Source: Nisaea nitritireducens
GTDB lineage: Bacteria; Pseudomonadota; Alphaproteobacteria; Thalassobaculales; Thalassobaculaceae
Assembly: GCF_014904795.1 (NCBI RefSeq)
Contig: NZ_JACZFS010000003.1
Coordinates: 1 to 42,428 of the forward strand
Reading direction: 5' to 3'
Length of the DNA: 42,428 nucleotides
The position numbers were made by a program, and so were the translations under genes. The notes under the pieces were generated by a model. The model saw nothing but the letters and a program-made list of their open reading frames with translations. It was not told the origin of the DNA and searched no databases. This document shows, in pieces, positions 33,601 through 41,391 of the stretch. Each line of letters begins with the position of its first letter. Within the stretch, counting starts at the first letter, position 1.

Positions 33601-33941
33601 GGCTTCTGGCGCAGGGCGCTGCGCTCGGAATTTCGGCATCCGGATCGATTGATCGCGTCGGGGGCGAGATGGACCTGACCGGCATGCTCGTCCCTGCCTA
33701 TGTACTGAACGAGATCATCGACGCAATCCCGCTTATCGGCACGTTGTTGACCGGCGGTGAGGGCGAGGGGTTCCTGGCGTCGGAATTCGGAGTGAGCGGA
33801 CCGCTGGTAAAACCGGTGGTGACGGTCAACCCGCTGACAGCACTGACCCCGGGTATCTTCCGTAACCTGTTCCGGCTGTCGGATGCCCCGCCGAAGGACC
33901 CGGAACCTGCGGAGCCTCCCCCGCAGGATACCAGTCCTTAA
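30678..33941 (+). CDS. AsmA/YhdP-like protein (DUF3971 type)
   Basis: Large envelope protein of up to 1087 residues. One N-terminal membrane helix (about 50-72, IALEIAAAIFAGIVVLAALVF) is followed by a long beta-rich periplasmic part. The C-terminus (GISASGSIDRVGGEMDLTG, MLVPAYVLNEIIDAIPLIG, GEGEGFLASEFGVSGPL) is that of the YhdP/AsmA C-terminal domain. Relatives form hydrophobic-grooved bridges that move phospholipid to the outer membrane; this role is inferred. The start is uncertain: GTG 30678 has a poor ribosome site, and GTG 30804 or 30813 would place the start just before the membrane helix. It is divergent from glnE. Confidence 0.88.
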   Translation: MRTVRTNVNRTDARVTSDHDDLSSLTSPVGIPYDKRNNPEPRVPRVLIRTTKIALEIAAAIFAGIVVLAALVFWRASTQPVPLEFLKSRVAEALIPAERGTASIGELSMEWRGWSRLFEVRVTSLRLNNQSGGVILFAPSADIALSGPQLLLGEIAPVHIAVDQPVLNMERQVDGSYALYGAAPSGGDADAGNLLSVLQEPPKSGQQGLAGLERLERFSLRRATVRVKDDAGQFGNIRLSGFDGTFERERNGWRVEARADLTVGGDSVEIRGDGNYFYRSRTLDGAVLFQGLAPDLVLSRLPELPVDFTVSSRLSGSIAFALQDFRALESIDVIATATNGAIALGSVLPAPLPYDSLRFQIGYDGREDSVALRNFVLERGGMVAVLQGSLKDLSNPALELSTKISGLPVDNIKDYWPPELFEMARGWTTENLQDGTVTEITARVTGHMDVDVGKETRFREVAVDGELAYEDVTVHYLPPLPPALKVGGTLSFTEKRLDAAVTTGYFDGIKLKGAKVSLTGIHTVSDDYAMIDADIDGPISDILRVLDTEPFGYARALGVSPDEVTGTAQGRMHFEMPLLRVMTFDMVDLSAEGQLSDVSLPTRTTRLPFEQGDMSLKLDKNGMLLDGSGTLSGLPMQLGFLQSFDKEAEIRRRTHVIVRPDTDKLADLGLDIRRFASGEVELDATIEEETDTEATIDLVLGLQNTELEVAELAWEKPSGSAGTLRASLQTRNDVLTSIDSFQVATGDLAASGSVEFSEQTNLPRRLTVERLQLGKTDLSGVIAADGTGGFTANIEGPFADLRPLVDQFDGHSGDIDLPLVVNARVDQVVIGNLDPMRDVTVLLENDGAGTLSLAANGLLGMEPVDVFYSTADDSPHFEISSQNAGNLLKSFEGFDSIVGGKLAATGFREELDGRVGWNVSLSVLDFNLTDAPVMAQLLSAASIAGLPSVVQGRGIHFANLDASMHVSEELLVLERLLAQGAALGISASGSIDRVGGEMDLTGMLVPAYVLNEIIDAIPLIGTLLTGGEGEGFLASEFGVSGPLVKPVVTVNPLTALTPGIFRNLFRLSDAPPKDPEPAEPPPQDTSP

Positions 33942-33969
33942 TCTGTGGCAGCTCTGGCAGCCCCGTAAA

Positions 33970-35217
33970 TCAGACTTCCAGCAACACGTGCCGTTTTTTG
34001 CCGGACGACAGCTTGATCACGCCGTCGGCGAGATCGGCATCGCAGAGCTTCAGTGTCTCGTCGGAGACCGCAACGTCATTGACCCGGGCGCCTCCGCCCT
34101 TGATCAGACGGCGGGCTTCGCCGCTGGTTCCGGCGAGGCCGGCGAGACGCAGCGCATCGACGATCCAAAGTCCTTCGGAAAGCTGCGCTGCCTCAACGGA
34201 GACGCGCGGCAGACTATCGCCGAGAGTGCCTTGCTCGAACGTCTTGCGTGCTGACTCGGCCGCTGTGTCGGCTTCGTCCCGGCCATGCAGAAGGGCGGTC
34301 GCTTCGTTCGCGAGCACCTTCTTGGCATCGTTCAGCTCGGCGCCTTCCAGCTTTTCCAGCCGGGCGATTTCGTCCAGCGGCAGCTCGGTGAAGAGACGGA
34401 GGAATTTGCCGACATCTGCGTCCTCGGTGTTCCGCCAGAACTGCCAGTAATCATATGGCGAGAGCCGTTCCTTGTTGAGCCAGACGGCGCCTTTCTCCGT
34501 CTTGCCCATTTTCTGGCCGGAGGCTGTTGTGAGCAGCGGCGTAGTCAGGCCGAAGACAGACTGCTGGTCGACTCGCCGGGTAAGTTCGACGCCGTTGACG
34601 ATATTGCCCCACTGGTCCGAGCCGCCCATCTGCAGCTGGCAGCCATAGCGCCGGCGCAGCTCAAGGAAGTCGTAGGCCTGCAGGATCATGTAGTTGAATT
34701 CGAGGAAGCTCAGCGACTGCTCGCGTTCCAGACGCGTTTTCACGCTGTCGAAGCTGAGCATCCGGTTGACCGAGAAATGCTGACCGATCTTGCGCAGGAA
34801 AGGAATGTATTCGAGCCCGTCCAGCCATTCGGCATTGTCGCACATGATCGCATCGCTGGCTTCTTCCCCAAAGCTGAGGAAGCGCTGGAACACGGTCTTG
34901 ATACCGGACTTGTTGTGCTCGATATCATCATCCGAGAGCAGCTTGCGGGCCTCGTCCTTGAACGACGGGTCGCCGATCTTGCTGGTGCCGCCGCCCATCA
35001 GCACGATCGGCCGGTGACCGGACCGCTGCAGATGGCGCAGCATCATGATCTGGATAAGGCTGCCGACATGCAGGCTGTCTGCGGTGCAGTCAAAGCCGAT
35101 ATAGGCGGTTACGACCTTGTTGTTCAGCAGCTCGTCGAGCGCTTCGTTGTCCGTGCACTGATGCACGAAGCCGCGCTCGCTCATGGTCTGCATGAAGCCC
35201 GATTTGAACTGGCTCAT
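33970..35217 (-). CDS. tyrS: Tyrosyl-tRNA synthetase
   Basis: Charges tRNA-Tyr. At 415 residues it is full length. The class I HIGH-type motif is SLHVGSL (about 48-54), the KMSKS-type motif is [10 protein letters not shown], and the tyrosine/anticodon-side helix [15 protein letters not shown] is conserved. A C-terminal S4 RNA-binding domain is present ([16 protein letters not shown]). GGGAA precedes the ATG. It is divergent from anmK, an order seen in other alphaproteobacteria. Confidence 0.97.
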   Translation of the reverse strand: MSQFKSGFMQTMSERGFVHQCTDNEALDELLNNKVVTAYIGFDCTADSLHVGSLIQIMMLRHLQRSGHRPIVLMGGGTSKIGDPSFKDEARKLLSDDDIEHNKSGIKTVFQRFLSFGEEASDAIMCDNAEWLDGLEYIPFLRKIGQHFSVNRMLSFDSVKTRLEREQSLSFLEFNYMILQAYDFLELRRRYGCQLQMGGSDQWGNIVNGVELTRRVDQQSVFGLTTPLLTTASGQKMGKTEKGAVWLNKERLSPYDYWQFWRNTEDADVGKFLRLFTELPLDEIARLEKLEGAELNDAKKVLANEATALLHGRDEADTAAESARKTFEQGTLGDSLPRVSVEAAQLSEGLWIVDALRLAGLAGTSGEARRLIKGGGARVNDVAVSDETLKLCDADLADGVIKLSSGKKRHVLLEV

Positions 35218-35350
35218 GGTCGTGTTCCCGGTGAAGATGTGTCAGAATCCAAGGCGCGAGCACTTAGCACATGGGCACCCCGGTCTCAACTGGAACCGCC
35301 GTATTGTGGGGCTTTGTGCGTTGAGAATGGGTTTTCGTGGAGATATTGGG

Positions 35351-36454
35351 GTGAGCGGGCAGGCGACATACCGGGCAATCGGCCTGATGAGCGGGACCTC
35401 GATGGACGGAATTGACGCGGCTTTGATCGAGAGCGACGGAGACGGCATCGTGCACCGGTGCGGCTTTCTCAGTACGCCGTATCCCGACGATTTCCGAACC
35501 CGCCTGCAATCCGTCATGGGCAATGTTGGCGATGTGGCCGGTGTCGCGTCCGAACTAACCGAGCGTCATGCGGAGGCTGTGTCTGCTCTGCTCACCGCGG
35601 AAGGCGTGGCTCGCACTGAAATCGATGTTATCGGTTTCCACGGGCAGACGATTCTGCACGAACCGGAGAGACGCCGGACAATCCAGATCGGGGCTCCGGA
35701 TATGCTGGCGCGCATGACAGACCGTCCCGTTGTTTTTGATCTGCGCCTTGCTGATGTTGCCGCCGGCGGGGAAGGCGCACCGCTCGTGCCGGTCTATCAT
35801 AGGGCGTTGACGCGACGGCTCGGCTCCACGGCCGCGGTCCTCAATCTTGGCGGGGTCGGGAACGTGACCTGGATCGACGGGGACGAAAGCGCTGGCCCGG
35901 AAGCAATGCTGGCTTTCGATACGGGCCCGGCGAATGCCTTGGTAGATGATTTCGTGCGGGTGCGGCGCGGTGATCGTTTCGATGCTGGCGGCGCGCTGGC
36001 GGCAACGGGGAAGGTCGACGAAGCACGCTTGGCGGACCTGCTTTCTGATCCCTATTTCGATCGGCAACCTCCAAAATCTCTGGACCGGGACCATTTCGCC
36101 CGTCGCGCAACGGCGGCTGTTGATGGTCTGTCGGACGCAGACGGTGCGGCGCTTCTTACGGCATTTTCGGCAGCTTCAGTCTTCCTTGCAGAGCGTTGGT
36201 TTCCACATCCGGTCGGGCAATGGATCGCCTGTGGTGGCGGGCGTCACAATGCAACGCTCATGGCCATGTTGGCAGAGCGACTGGGTGCGCCGATTGTGCC
36301 GGCGGACGATCTGGGCTGGAACGGCGATGCCGTTGAGGCGGAGGCCTTTGCCTATCTGGCAATTCGCAGCCTGCAGGGAAAGCCGTTGACCTTCCCCGGC
36401 ACGACCCGCGCGCCGGTGCCGCTGTCAGGCGGCACCTTGCACAAGCCGAACTGA
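35351..36454 (+). CDS. anmK: Anhydro-N-acetylmuramic acid kinase
   Basis: Phosphorylates and opens 1,6-anhydro-MurNAc during peptidoglycan recycling. At 367 residues from GTG 35351 it is close to the usual ~370. Motifs are AIGLMSGTSMDGIDAALIE (phosphate loop), GFHGQTILHEP, LNLGGVGNVTWI, AFDTGPANALVDDF and IACGGGRHNATLM. GTG 35351 is chosen because GGAG lies 8 bp upstream; ATG 35327 would add eight residues, and the open frame back to 35183 overlaps tyrS. Ends 9 bp from the convergent hydrolase gene. Confidence 0.93.
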   Translation: MSGQATYRAIGLMSGTSMDGIDAALIESDGDGIVHRCGFLSTPYPDDFRTRLQSVMGNVGDVAGVASELTERHAEAVSALLTAEGVARTEIDVIGFHGQTILHEPERRRTIQIGAPDMLARMTDRPVVFDLRLADVAAGGEGAPLVPVYHRALTRRLGSTAAVLNLGGVGNVTWIDGDESAGPEAMLAFDTGPANALVDDFVRVRRGDRFDAGGALAATGKVDEARLADLLSDPYFDRQPPKSLDRDHFARRATAAVDGLSDADGAALLTAFSAASVFLAERWFPHPVGQWIACGGGRHNATLMAMLAERLGAPIVPADDLGWNGDAVEAEAFAYLAIRSLQGKPLTFPGTTRAPVPLSGGTLHKPN

Positions 36455-36463
36455 TCCGAAGTT

Positions 36464-37132
36464 TTATTTCGAGGCTTCGGGGAGCTGCTCGCTCTCCGGC
36501 AGGGATTTGTTCAGGTAGCCGGTGACAGCCTTGTTCACATCTTCCAGGTGTTTGGTGAAATAATGGTTGGCGTTTTTCACCACGACATGGTCGATGACGA
36601 TGCCCTTCTGGGCGGACAGTTTGTCCACCAGCTTTTTCACGGAATCCGGCGGTACGACATCATCTGAATCCCCATGCACCATGATGCCCGAGGCCGGGCA
36701 GGGGGCGAGGAAGGTGAAGTCGAACATATTGGCCGGCGGGGCAATGGAGATGAAGCCGGTGATCTCCGGGCGGCGCATCAGAAGCTGCATGCCGATCCAG
36801 GCGCCGAAGGAAAAGCCGCCGACCCAGCAATAGGGAGCGTTCGGATTGTAGGTCTGCAGCCAGTCCAACGCGGAGGCGGCATCGCTGAGCTCGCCCTCGC
36901 CACGGTCGAATACACCCTGGCTTCGTCCGACTCCGCGGAAATTGAACCGCAAGGTCGAGAACCCGCGATTCACGAAGTTCTGGAACATGGAGTAGACGAC
37001 TTTGTTATTCATGGTCCCGCCATGCTGCGGATGCGGATGCAACAGCAAGGCGATGGGAGCATTTTCTTTCTTGCTGTGGACGTAACGTCCCTCAAGGCGC
37101 CCCTCGGGACCATTCATAATGACTTCAGGCAT
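36464..37132 (-). CDS. Alpha/beta-hydrolase (dienelactone hydrolase-like)
   Basis: Soluble hydrolase of 222 residues. The nucleophile elbow is GGFSFGAW with S108, the acid is in HGDSDDVVPPDS (about D158), and the histidine is H190 (NANHYFTKH). The oxyanion-side segment is LHPHPQHGGTM. This is the common small uncharacterised hydrolase family often annotated as CocE/NonD-like; the substrate is unknown. GAGGA precedes the ATG. It is divergent from the iscR-like gene with a 358-bp gap. Confidence 0.9.
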   Translation of the reverse strand: MPEVIMNGPEGRLEGRYVHSKKENAPIALLLHPHPQHGGTMNNKVVYSMFQNFVNRGFSTLRFNFRGVGRSQGVFDRGEGELSDAASALDWLQTYNPNAPYCWVGGFSFGAWIGMQLLMRRPEITGFISIAPPANMFDFTFLAPCPASGIMVHGDSDDVVPPDSVKKLVDKLSAQKGIVIDHVVVKNANHYFTKHLEDVNKAVTGYLNKSLPESEQLPEASK

Positions 37133-37239
37133 ACGATCCGTTCCTCAACCGCCGGTATTCCGGCTCACCCGATCCGGTCGGGCGGATAACTGCTGACTGC
37201 TCTTCACAAGCATATCAGGGTAATCCGTCTCTATCCCGG

Positions 37240-37269
37240 TTTACATTTATTGTGTGTTAGCTGTAATCT
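37240..37269 (+). promoter_or_regulatory. Putative sigma-70 promoter upstream of the iscR-like operon
   Basis: TTTACA (37240-37245), an 18-bp spacer and TAATCT (37264-37269) make a fair -35/-10 pair. It lies about 220 bp from the gene start, so the transcript would have a long leader with the two inverted repeats described next. The 358-bp gap (37133-37490) has no convincing gene. Confidence 0.45.
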
Positions 37270-37303
37270 CAATCTAACAGCAAGAGTCTGGCTTTAGCTT
37301 ACT

Positions 37304-37338
37304 CGGGCTGTAAAATTCAAGTGTAGCATTGCAGCCCG
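37304..37338 (+). other. Inverted repeat in iscR leader (CGGGCTG/CAGCCCG)
   Basis: CGGGCTG (37304-37310) and CAGCCCG (37332-37338) are perfect 7-base arms around a 21-base A/T-richer interval. It could be an RNA stem in the leader or an operator dyad. There is no U-run. Confidence 0.4.
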
Positions 37339-37400
37339 TACGCGGATGCATAGGTCGATGCACACTGTGGCCATAGAAAATCGGCCGCTATTTCGTAACT

Positions 37401-37421
37401 GAACGGACGGGACCTCCGTTC
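37401..37421 (+). other. Hairpin in iscR leader (GAACGGA/TCCGTTC)
   Basis: GAACGGA (37401-37407), loop CGGGACC and TCCGTTC (37415-37421) form a perfect 7-bp stem about 70 bases before the iscR-like start. With the preceding repeat it suggests a structured 5' leader. Confidence 0.45.
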
Positions 37422-37490
37422 TGCTGCAACGTTCACCGTTTGTTGGGGCCTCGGTGAGCAGTGACCATATCGGCACGGGGGTCGAATAAC

Positions 37491-37904
37491 GTGAAGTTCA
37501 GTACTAAGGGGCGCTACGCAGTCATGGCTGTCTGCGACCTGGCCCGACATGATGATGGTCGGCCAGTCTCTCTCGCCGAGATTGCCTCAAGACAAAAAAT
37601 CTCTGTCTCATACCTTGAGCAAATGTTCGCCCAGCTCCGAAAGGCGCGGTTCGTGAAGAGCGTGCGGGGGCCGGGTGGCGGCTATCTTCTTGCAATTGAG
37701 CCGACTCAGATAAAAATCTCCGAGGTAATGACGGCGATTGAACATCCGGTACGGGGCAATCAGGACGACGATGGCATGTTTGCAACCCGGGGATGTTCGG
37801 ACGATCCGACAAAACCCCTCTGGGAAGAAGTCGGGCGACAGGTTCTCGGCTATCTGGACAAGGTGACCGTTGCGGATCTGATGACGGGGCGCGTGCCACA
37901 CTGA
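37491..37904 (+). CDS. iscR: Rrf2-family regulator, IscR-like, with only one candidate cluster cysteine
   Basis: DNA-binding regulator of 137 residues from GTG 37491 (reads KFSTKGRYAVMAVCDLARH, the normal family opening); an in-frame upstream opening at 37461 adds ten residues. The winged helix is clear (VSLAEIASRQKISVSYLEQMFAQLRKARFVKSVRGPGGGYLLA). In E. coli IscR three cysteines bind [2Fe-2S]. Here that region reads NQDDDGMFATRGCSDDPTKPLW, with only C102; C15 lies in the HTH. A one-cysteine IscR with a different cluster ligation has been reported in Rhodobacter sphaeroides, so iron-sulfur sensing is still plausible. It heads the sulfur-mobilisation genes and probably controls them. Confidence 0.87.
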   Translation: MKFSTKGRYAVMAVCDLARHDDGRPVSLAEIASRQKISVSYLEQMFAQLRKARFVKSVRGPGGGYLLAIEPTQIKISEVMTAIEHPVRGNQDDDGMFATRGCSDDPTKPLWEEVGRQVLGYLDKVTVADLMTGRVPH

Positions 37905-37977
37905 CGCGCTCCTTTCTTGACGGTTTTGTCCCGCCTGCTTATCTCGGCTGTGCGACCAGCCGGGATTTGGGGCAGCA

Positions 37978-39090
37978 ATGTCAAACAGAGTTTATGCGGA
38001 TTATAACGCGACAGCGCCGTTGAGGGTTCAAGCCCGCAACGCGATGGCCGGTGCGATGGATGCCGTAGGCAATCCATCCTCCGTTCACGGAGCGGGCCGG
38101 GAGGCCCGTGCGCTAATCGAGATGGCCCGCCGCCAGGTGGCCGGCCTGATCGGTGCGGCGCCGCAATCGGTCGTGTTCACCAGCGGCGGCACCGAAGCCT
38201 CCGCCCTGGCACTCAAAGGCTGCGGGCGGTCCCGGATTATTACCAGCGCCATCGAACATGAAGCGGTCCTCGCGGCCGAACCGGAGGCTGTCCGCCTGCC
38301 GGTCGATGCGCAAGGCGTTCTTGACCTTGATGCCCTGCAAGCAGCGCTTTCAGGTGGCGGAGAGGATCGCCTCGTCTCTGTACAATGGGCGAACAATGAA
38401 ACCGGCGTGCTGCAGCCAATCGATCGAATTGCCGAAATAGCTCACGAACACGGAGCTCTTTTTCACAGCGATGCGGTGCAGGCTGCGGGCAAGATTCCCG
38501 TCGACATGAAGGCCGCCGGCGTCGATCTGCTGTCTCTGTCCGCTCACAAAATTGGCGGGCCGGCGGGGATCGGTGCCCTGGTGGTGCGCGAGGGCCTGGA
38601 CCTCAAGGCTGTTCAGTCCGGTGGCGGGCAGGAGAAGGGGAGACGCTCGGGCACCGAGAACAAGATCGGCATTGCCGGTTTCGGCGCCGCAGCCGAAGCT
38701 TCCTTGAACGCGCTTGGCGATTGGCAGAGGGTTTCGTTGCTGCGCGACCGGTTCGAGGAGGCGGTTCGCGAAGCCGGGAATTGTGCCCGGATCTTTTCGT
38801 CAGGAGCTGCGCGCCTGCCCAATACCAGCTGTGTGTCGATCCGCGGCGCCCGGGGGGAGACGCAGGTGATCGCGATGGATCTTGCCGGGATCGCCGTCAG
38901 CTCGGGCTCTGCCTGCTCGTCGGGGAAAGTCCGGCGCAGTCATGTGTTGGACGCTATGGACCCTGGATCGCCGGATGCGGAGACTGCTATTCGCGTCTCG
39001 ATCGGCTGGGAAACCACGGAAGAGGATATCGACAGGCTTGTCGCGGCTTGGTGTGATTTGTACAACCGCTCGTCAGCCGACCAACAATAA
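37978..39090 (+). CDS. Cysteine desulfurase (NifS/IscS family)
   Basis: PLP enzyme of 370 residues that takes sulfur from cysteine as a protein persulfide. The PLP lysine is K191 (SLSAHKIGGPAG), the ring-stacking and phosphate-binding segment is TSGGTEASALAL, and the sulfur-carrying cysteine is C313 (VSSGSACSSGKVRRSHVL). Length is slightly below the ~400 of IscS. It lies 73 bp after the iscR-like gene and 35 bp before the ferredoxin. No iscU scaffold is adjacent, so its product may serve MnmA, which lies three genes downstream, as well as cluster assembly. Confidence 0.93.
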   Translation: MSNRVYADYNATAPLRVQARNAMAGAMDAVGNPSSVHGAGREARALIEMARRQVAGLIGAAPQSVVFTSGGTEASALALKGCGRSRIITSAIEHEAVLAAEPEAVRLPVDAQGVLDLDALQAALSGGGEDRLVSVQWANNETGVLQPIDRIAEIAHEHGALFHSDAVQAAGKIPVDMKAAGVDLLSLSAHKIGGPAGIGALVVREGLDLKAVQSGGGQEKGRRSGTENKIGIAGFGAAAEASLNALGDWQRVSLLRDRFEEAVREAGNCARIFSSGAARLPNTSCVSIRGARGETQVIAMDLAGIAVSSGSACSSGKVRRSHVLDAMDPGSPDAETAIRVSIGWETTEEDIDRLVAAWCDLYNRSSADQQ

Positions 39091-39125
39091 TCCGCCGGAC
39101 AAGCGGATATCGAACGGAGAGTGAT

Positions 39126-39446
39126 TTGCCCCGCATGACATTCATCGGCCGTGACGGTACCCGTCAGGAAGTCGATGCCCCGCTCGGATATACGCTGCTG
39201 CAGATAGCGCGCGAAAACGATGTCGATATCGAGGGAGCCTGCGAGGGGTGCCTCGCCTGTGCTACCTGCCACGTGCATGTTGCAGCGGAATGGTATGAAA
39301 AAATCCCTGCGCCGAGCGATGACGAGGAAGACATGCTCGATCTCGCCTTCAATATCGTCGATACCTCCCGTCTCGGCTGCCAGGTCCGGATCACTGAAGA
39401 ACTCGACGGCCTGGTCGTGACCTTGCCGCCGGATGGCACGGCGTGA
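39126..39446 (+). CDS. [2Fe-2S] ferredoxin, adrenodoxin/Isc type
   Basis: Electron carrier of 106 residues. Cluster ligands are C39, C45 and C48 (C-x5-C-x2-C in GACEGCLACATCHVHV) and C85 (RLGCQVRI). C42 is an additional cysteine in the loop. The acidic segment SDDEEDMLDLAF is typical of the partner-binding helix of ISC ferredoxins. The TTG at 39126 has GGAGAG 4 bases upstream; ATG 39135 is the alternative but has a worse spacing. It shares a 4-base GTGA overlap with tenA. Confidence 0.93.
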   Translation: MPRMTFIGRDGTRQEVDAPLGYTLLQIARENDVDIEGACEGCLACATCHVHVAAEWYEKIPAPSDDEEDMLDLAFNIVDTSRLGCQVRITEELDGLVVTLPPDGTA

Positions 39447-40126
39447 GCGATCTCGTCCCCGAAGGCGGCTTCCTCGACCGGTTGATCGCCGCCGCGCCGG
39501 ATGCGTGGCGGGATTACACTGCGCATCCTTTCGTGGCGGGTATGGCGGACGGCACGCTGCCGGAAGCGGCATTCAAGCATTATCTCGGCCAGGATTATCT
39601 GTTCCTGATCCATTTCGCCCGGGCCTATGGTCTTGCGGTTTACAAGGCGGACCGGCTTGAGGATATGCGTGCGGCCTCTGCCGTCATCTCCGGCATTCTC
39701 GATGTGGAGATGGACCTGCACGTCAAATATTGCGCGGACTGGGGCCTGACCGAAGCGGAGATGGCCGCACTTCCGGAAGACCCGGCCTGTATGGCTTACA
39801 CGCGCTATGTGCTGGAACGCGGCATGGCGGGCGACATGCTCGACCTGCATGTGGCCCTGGCGCCCTGTGTGGTCGGCTATGGCGTGATCGGCGCCCGGCT
39901 CGCGGCGGACCCGGCGACGAAGCGGGACGGCAACCCCTATCTTGCCTGGATCGAGATGTATGCAGGCGAGGAATATCAGGATGTCGCGCGCGGTGCTGCG
40001 GCGCATCTCGACGCTCTCGCGGCCCGGCGTGGCGGGGAAGACAGGTTCGCCGGTCTGGCCAAAACCTTCGAAGCGGCAACCGTGCTGGAGCGGGATTTCT
40101 GGCAGATGGGACTGAATGCCGTCTGA
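39443..40126 (+). CDS. tenA: TenA-family protein (thiaminase II/aminopyrimidine aminohydrolase type)
   Basis: Helical protein of 227 residues. TenA proteins salvage base-degraded thiamin by hydrolysing the aminopyrimidine. The catalytic cysteine of TenA_C members is present as C142 ([12 protein letters not shown]) and the glutamate as E216 ([12 protein letters not shown]). Also seen are [19 protein letters not shown] and [11 protein letters not shown]. The GTG start overlaps the ferredoxin stop, so it is translated with it. No thiamin gene or TPP riboswitch is near, which makes its place in an iron-sulfur operon unusual. Confidence 0.9.
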   Translation: MSDLVPEGGFLDRLIAAAPDAWRDYTAHPFVAGMADGTLPEAAFKHYLGQDYLFLIHFARAYGLAVYKADRLEDMRAASAVISGILDVEMDLHVKYCADWGLTEAEMAALPEDPACMAYTRYVLERGMAGDMLDLHVALAPCVVGYGVIGARLAADPATKRDGNPYLAWIEMYAGEEYQDVARGAAAHLDALAARRGGEDRFAGLAKTFEAATVLERDFWQMGLNAV

Positions 40127-40154
40127 TCGAAACACAGCCATGCGCTGAGTTTTC

Positions 40155-40182
40155 TTGTTTCCGCCGCCGCTTTTCCTATATT
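40155..40182 (+). promoter_or_regulatory. Putative promoter directly before mnmA (near-leaderless)
   Basis: TTGTTT (40155-40160), a 16-bp spacer and TATATT (40177-40182) fit sigma-70. The start would fall about 40189, three bases before the mnmA ATG, and no Shine-Dalgarno is present. So mnmA may be made from a leaderless transcript in addition to read-through from tenA. Confidence 0.5.
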
Positions 40183-40191
40183 GCGCCCATT

Positions 40192-41367
40192 ATGACAGCA
40201 CACACGCTCAACTCGCTCGGCATTGCCAAGGCCCCGAAGGACACGCGGGTCGTCGTCGCCATGTCCGGCGGTGTCGACAGCTCCGTGACTGCCGCGCTGA
40301 TGGCGGAGCAGGGCTACGATGTCGTCGGCATCACGCTGCAGCTCTACGATCATGGCGCGGCGCTGGCCAAGAAGGGCGCCTGCTGCGCCGGTCTTGATAT
40401 CCACGATGCGCGCAATGTCGCCGATGCCCTGGGCTTCCCGCACTATGTGCTCGATTACGAGAGCCGGTTCCGCCAGGAAGTGATCGACGATTTCGCCGAC
40501 AGCTATCTGCGTGGCGAGACCCCGATCCCCTGTGTGCGCTGCAATCAGACCGTCAAGTTCCGTGACCTGCTGGCGACCGCACGGGAGCTGCAGGCCGATG
40601 TGCTCTGCACCGGTCATTATGTGCGCCGGATCGAGGGAGAGAACGGGGCGGAACTGCACCGCGCCATCGATCCGCAGAAGGATCAGAGCTATTTCCTGTT
40701 CGCCACCACGCGAGAGCAGCTCGATTTCCTGCGCTTCCCGCTCGGCGGCATGGAAAAAGAGGAAACCCGTGAGCATGCGCGCAGGTTCGGCCTTGCCATC
40801 GCGGACAAGCCGGACAGTCAGGATATCTGCTTCGTGCCTAACGGGCGCTATGCCGAACTGGTCGAGAAACTGCGCCCCGGTGCGGCCGAACCGGGCGAGA
40901 TCGTGCATCTCGACGGCACCGTTCTCGGGCGCCACAAGGGCATCATTCACTACACTATCGGTCAGCGGAAAGGCCTCGGTATTGGTGGCCGCCGCGACGA
41001 GGACGGCAATCCGGACACAGACGCGCTCTATGTGGTCCGGCTCGATCCGGCGGCAAGCAAGGTGGTGGTCGGCCCGCGTGAGGCGCTGGGCCGCGAGATC
41101 GTCTATGTGGAGCAGCTGAACTGGCTCGGCGATGCCCTGCCGGGAGAGGCCGGCATACCGATCGAGGTGAAGCTGCGCTCCGCTACCCGCCCGGCAACGG
41201 CGCGGATCTATTCGGATAGCGAAGGACGGGGCCGCATTCTGCTCGATACGCCACAGCATGGTATCGCGCGGGGACAGGCCGCCGTCTTCTACACGCCGGG
41301 CGAATCGACACGCGTACTCGGCGGCGGCTGGATTACCGGCACCGAAGAGAGTGCCGCCGCAGCCTGA
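40192..41367 (+). CDS. mnmA: tRNA-specific 2-thiouridylase MnmA
   Basis: Makes 2-thiouridine at the wobble position of tRNA-Lys, -Glu and -Gln, using ATP and sulfur passed from a cysteine desulfurase. At 391 residues it is normal length or slightly long. The PP-loop is SGGVDSS (25-31). The catalytic nucleophile is C117 ([12 protein letters not shown]) and the persulfide-carrying cysteine is C213 (DSQDICFV). The C-terminal beta-barrel ends with [13 protein letters not shown] 40192 is chosen; the open frame back to 39730 is a shadow of tenA. Its position after the desulfurase and ferredoxin fits its sulfur supply. Confidence 0.96.
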   Translation: MTAHTLNSLGIAKAPKDTRVVVAMSGGVDSSVTAALMAEQGYDVVGITLQLYDHGAALAKKGACCAGLDIHDARNVADALGFPHYVLDYESRFRQEVIDDFADSYLRGETPIPCVRCNQTVKFRDLLATARELQADVLCTGHYVRRIEGENGAELHRAIDPQKDQSYFLFATTREQLDFLRFPLGGMEKEETREHARRFGLAIADKPDSQDICFVPNGRYAELVEKLRPGAAEPGEIVHLDGTVLGRHKGIIHYTIGQRKGLGIGGRRDEDGNPDTDALYVVRLDPAASKVVVGPREALGREIVYVEQLNWLGDALPGEAGIPIEVKLRSATRPATARIYSDSEGRGRILLDTPQHGIARGQAAVFYTPGESTRVLGGGWITGTEESAAAA

Positions 41368-41391
41368 CCTCCGTCAGAAGCCCGAAGAGTA

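Noticed and set aside
39380-39445. Possible TPP riboswitch or separate promoter before tenA
   Set aside because: The tenA start overlaps the ferredoxin stop and the sequence before it is coding, so there is no room for a riboswitch.
39976-41259. Minus-strand open frame (427 codons) opposite mnmA
   Set aside because: MnmA active-site motifs establish the plus strand as coding; the antisense product has no recognisable features.
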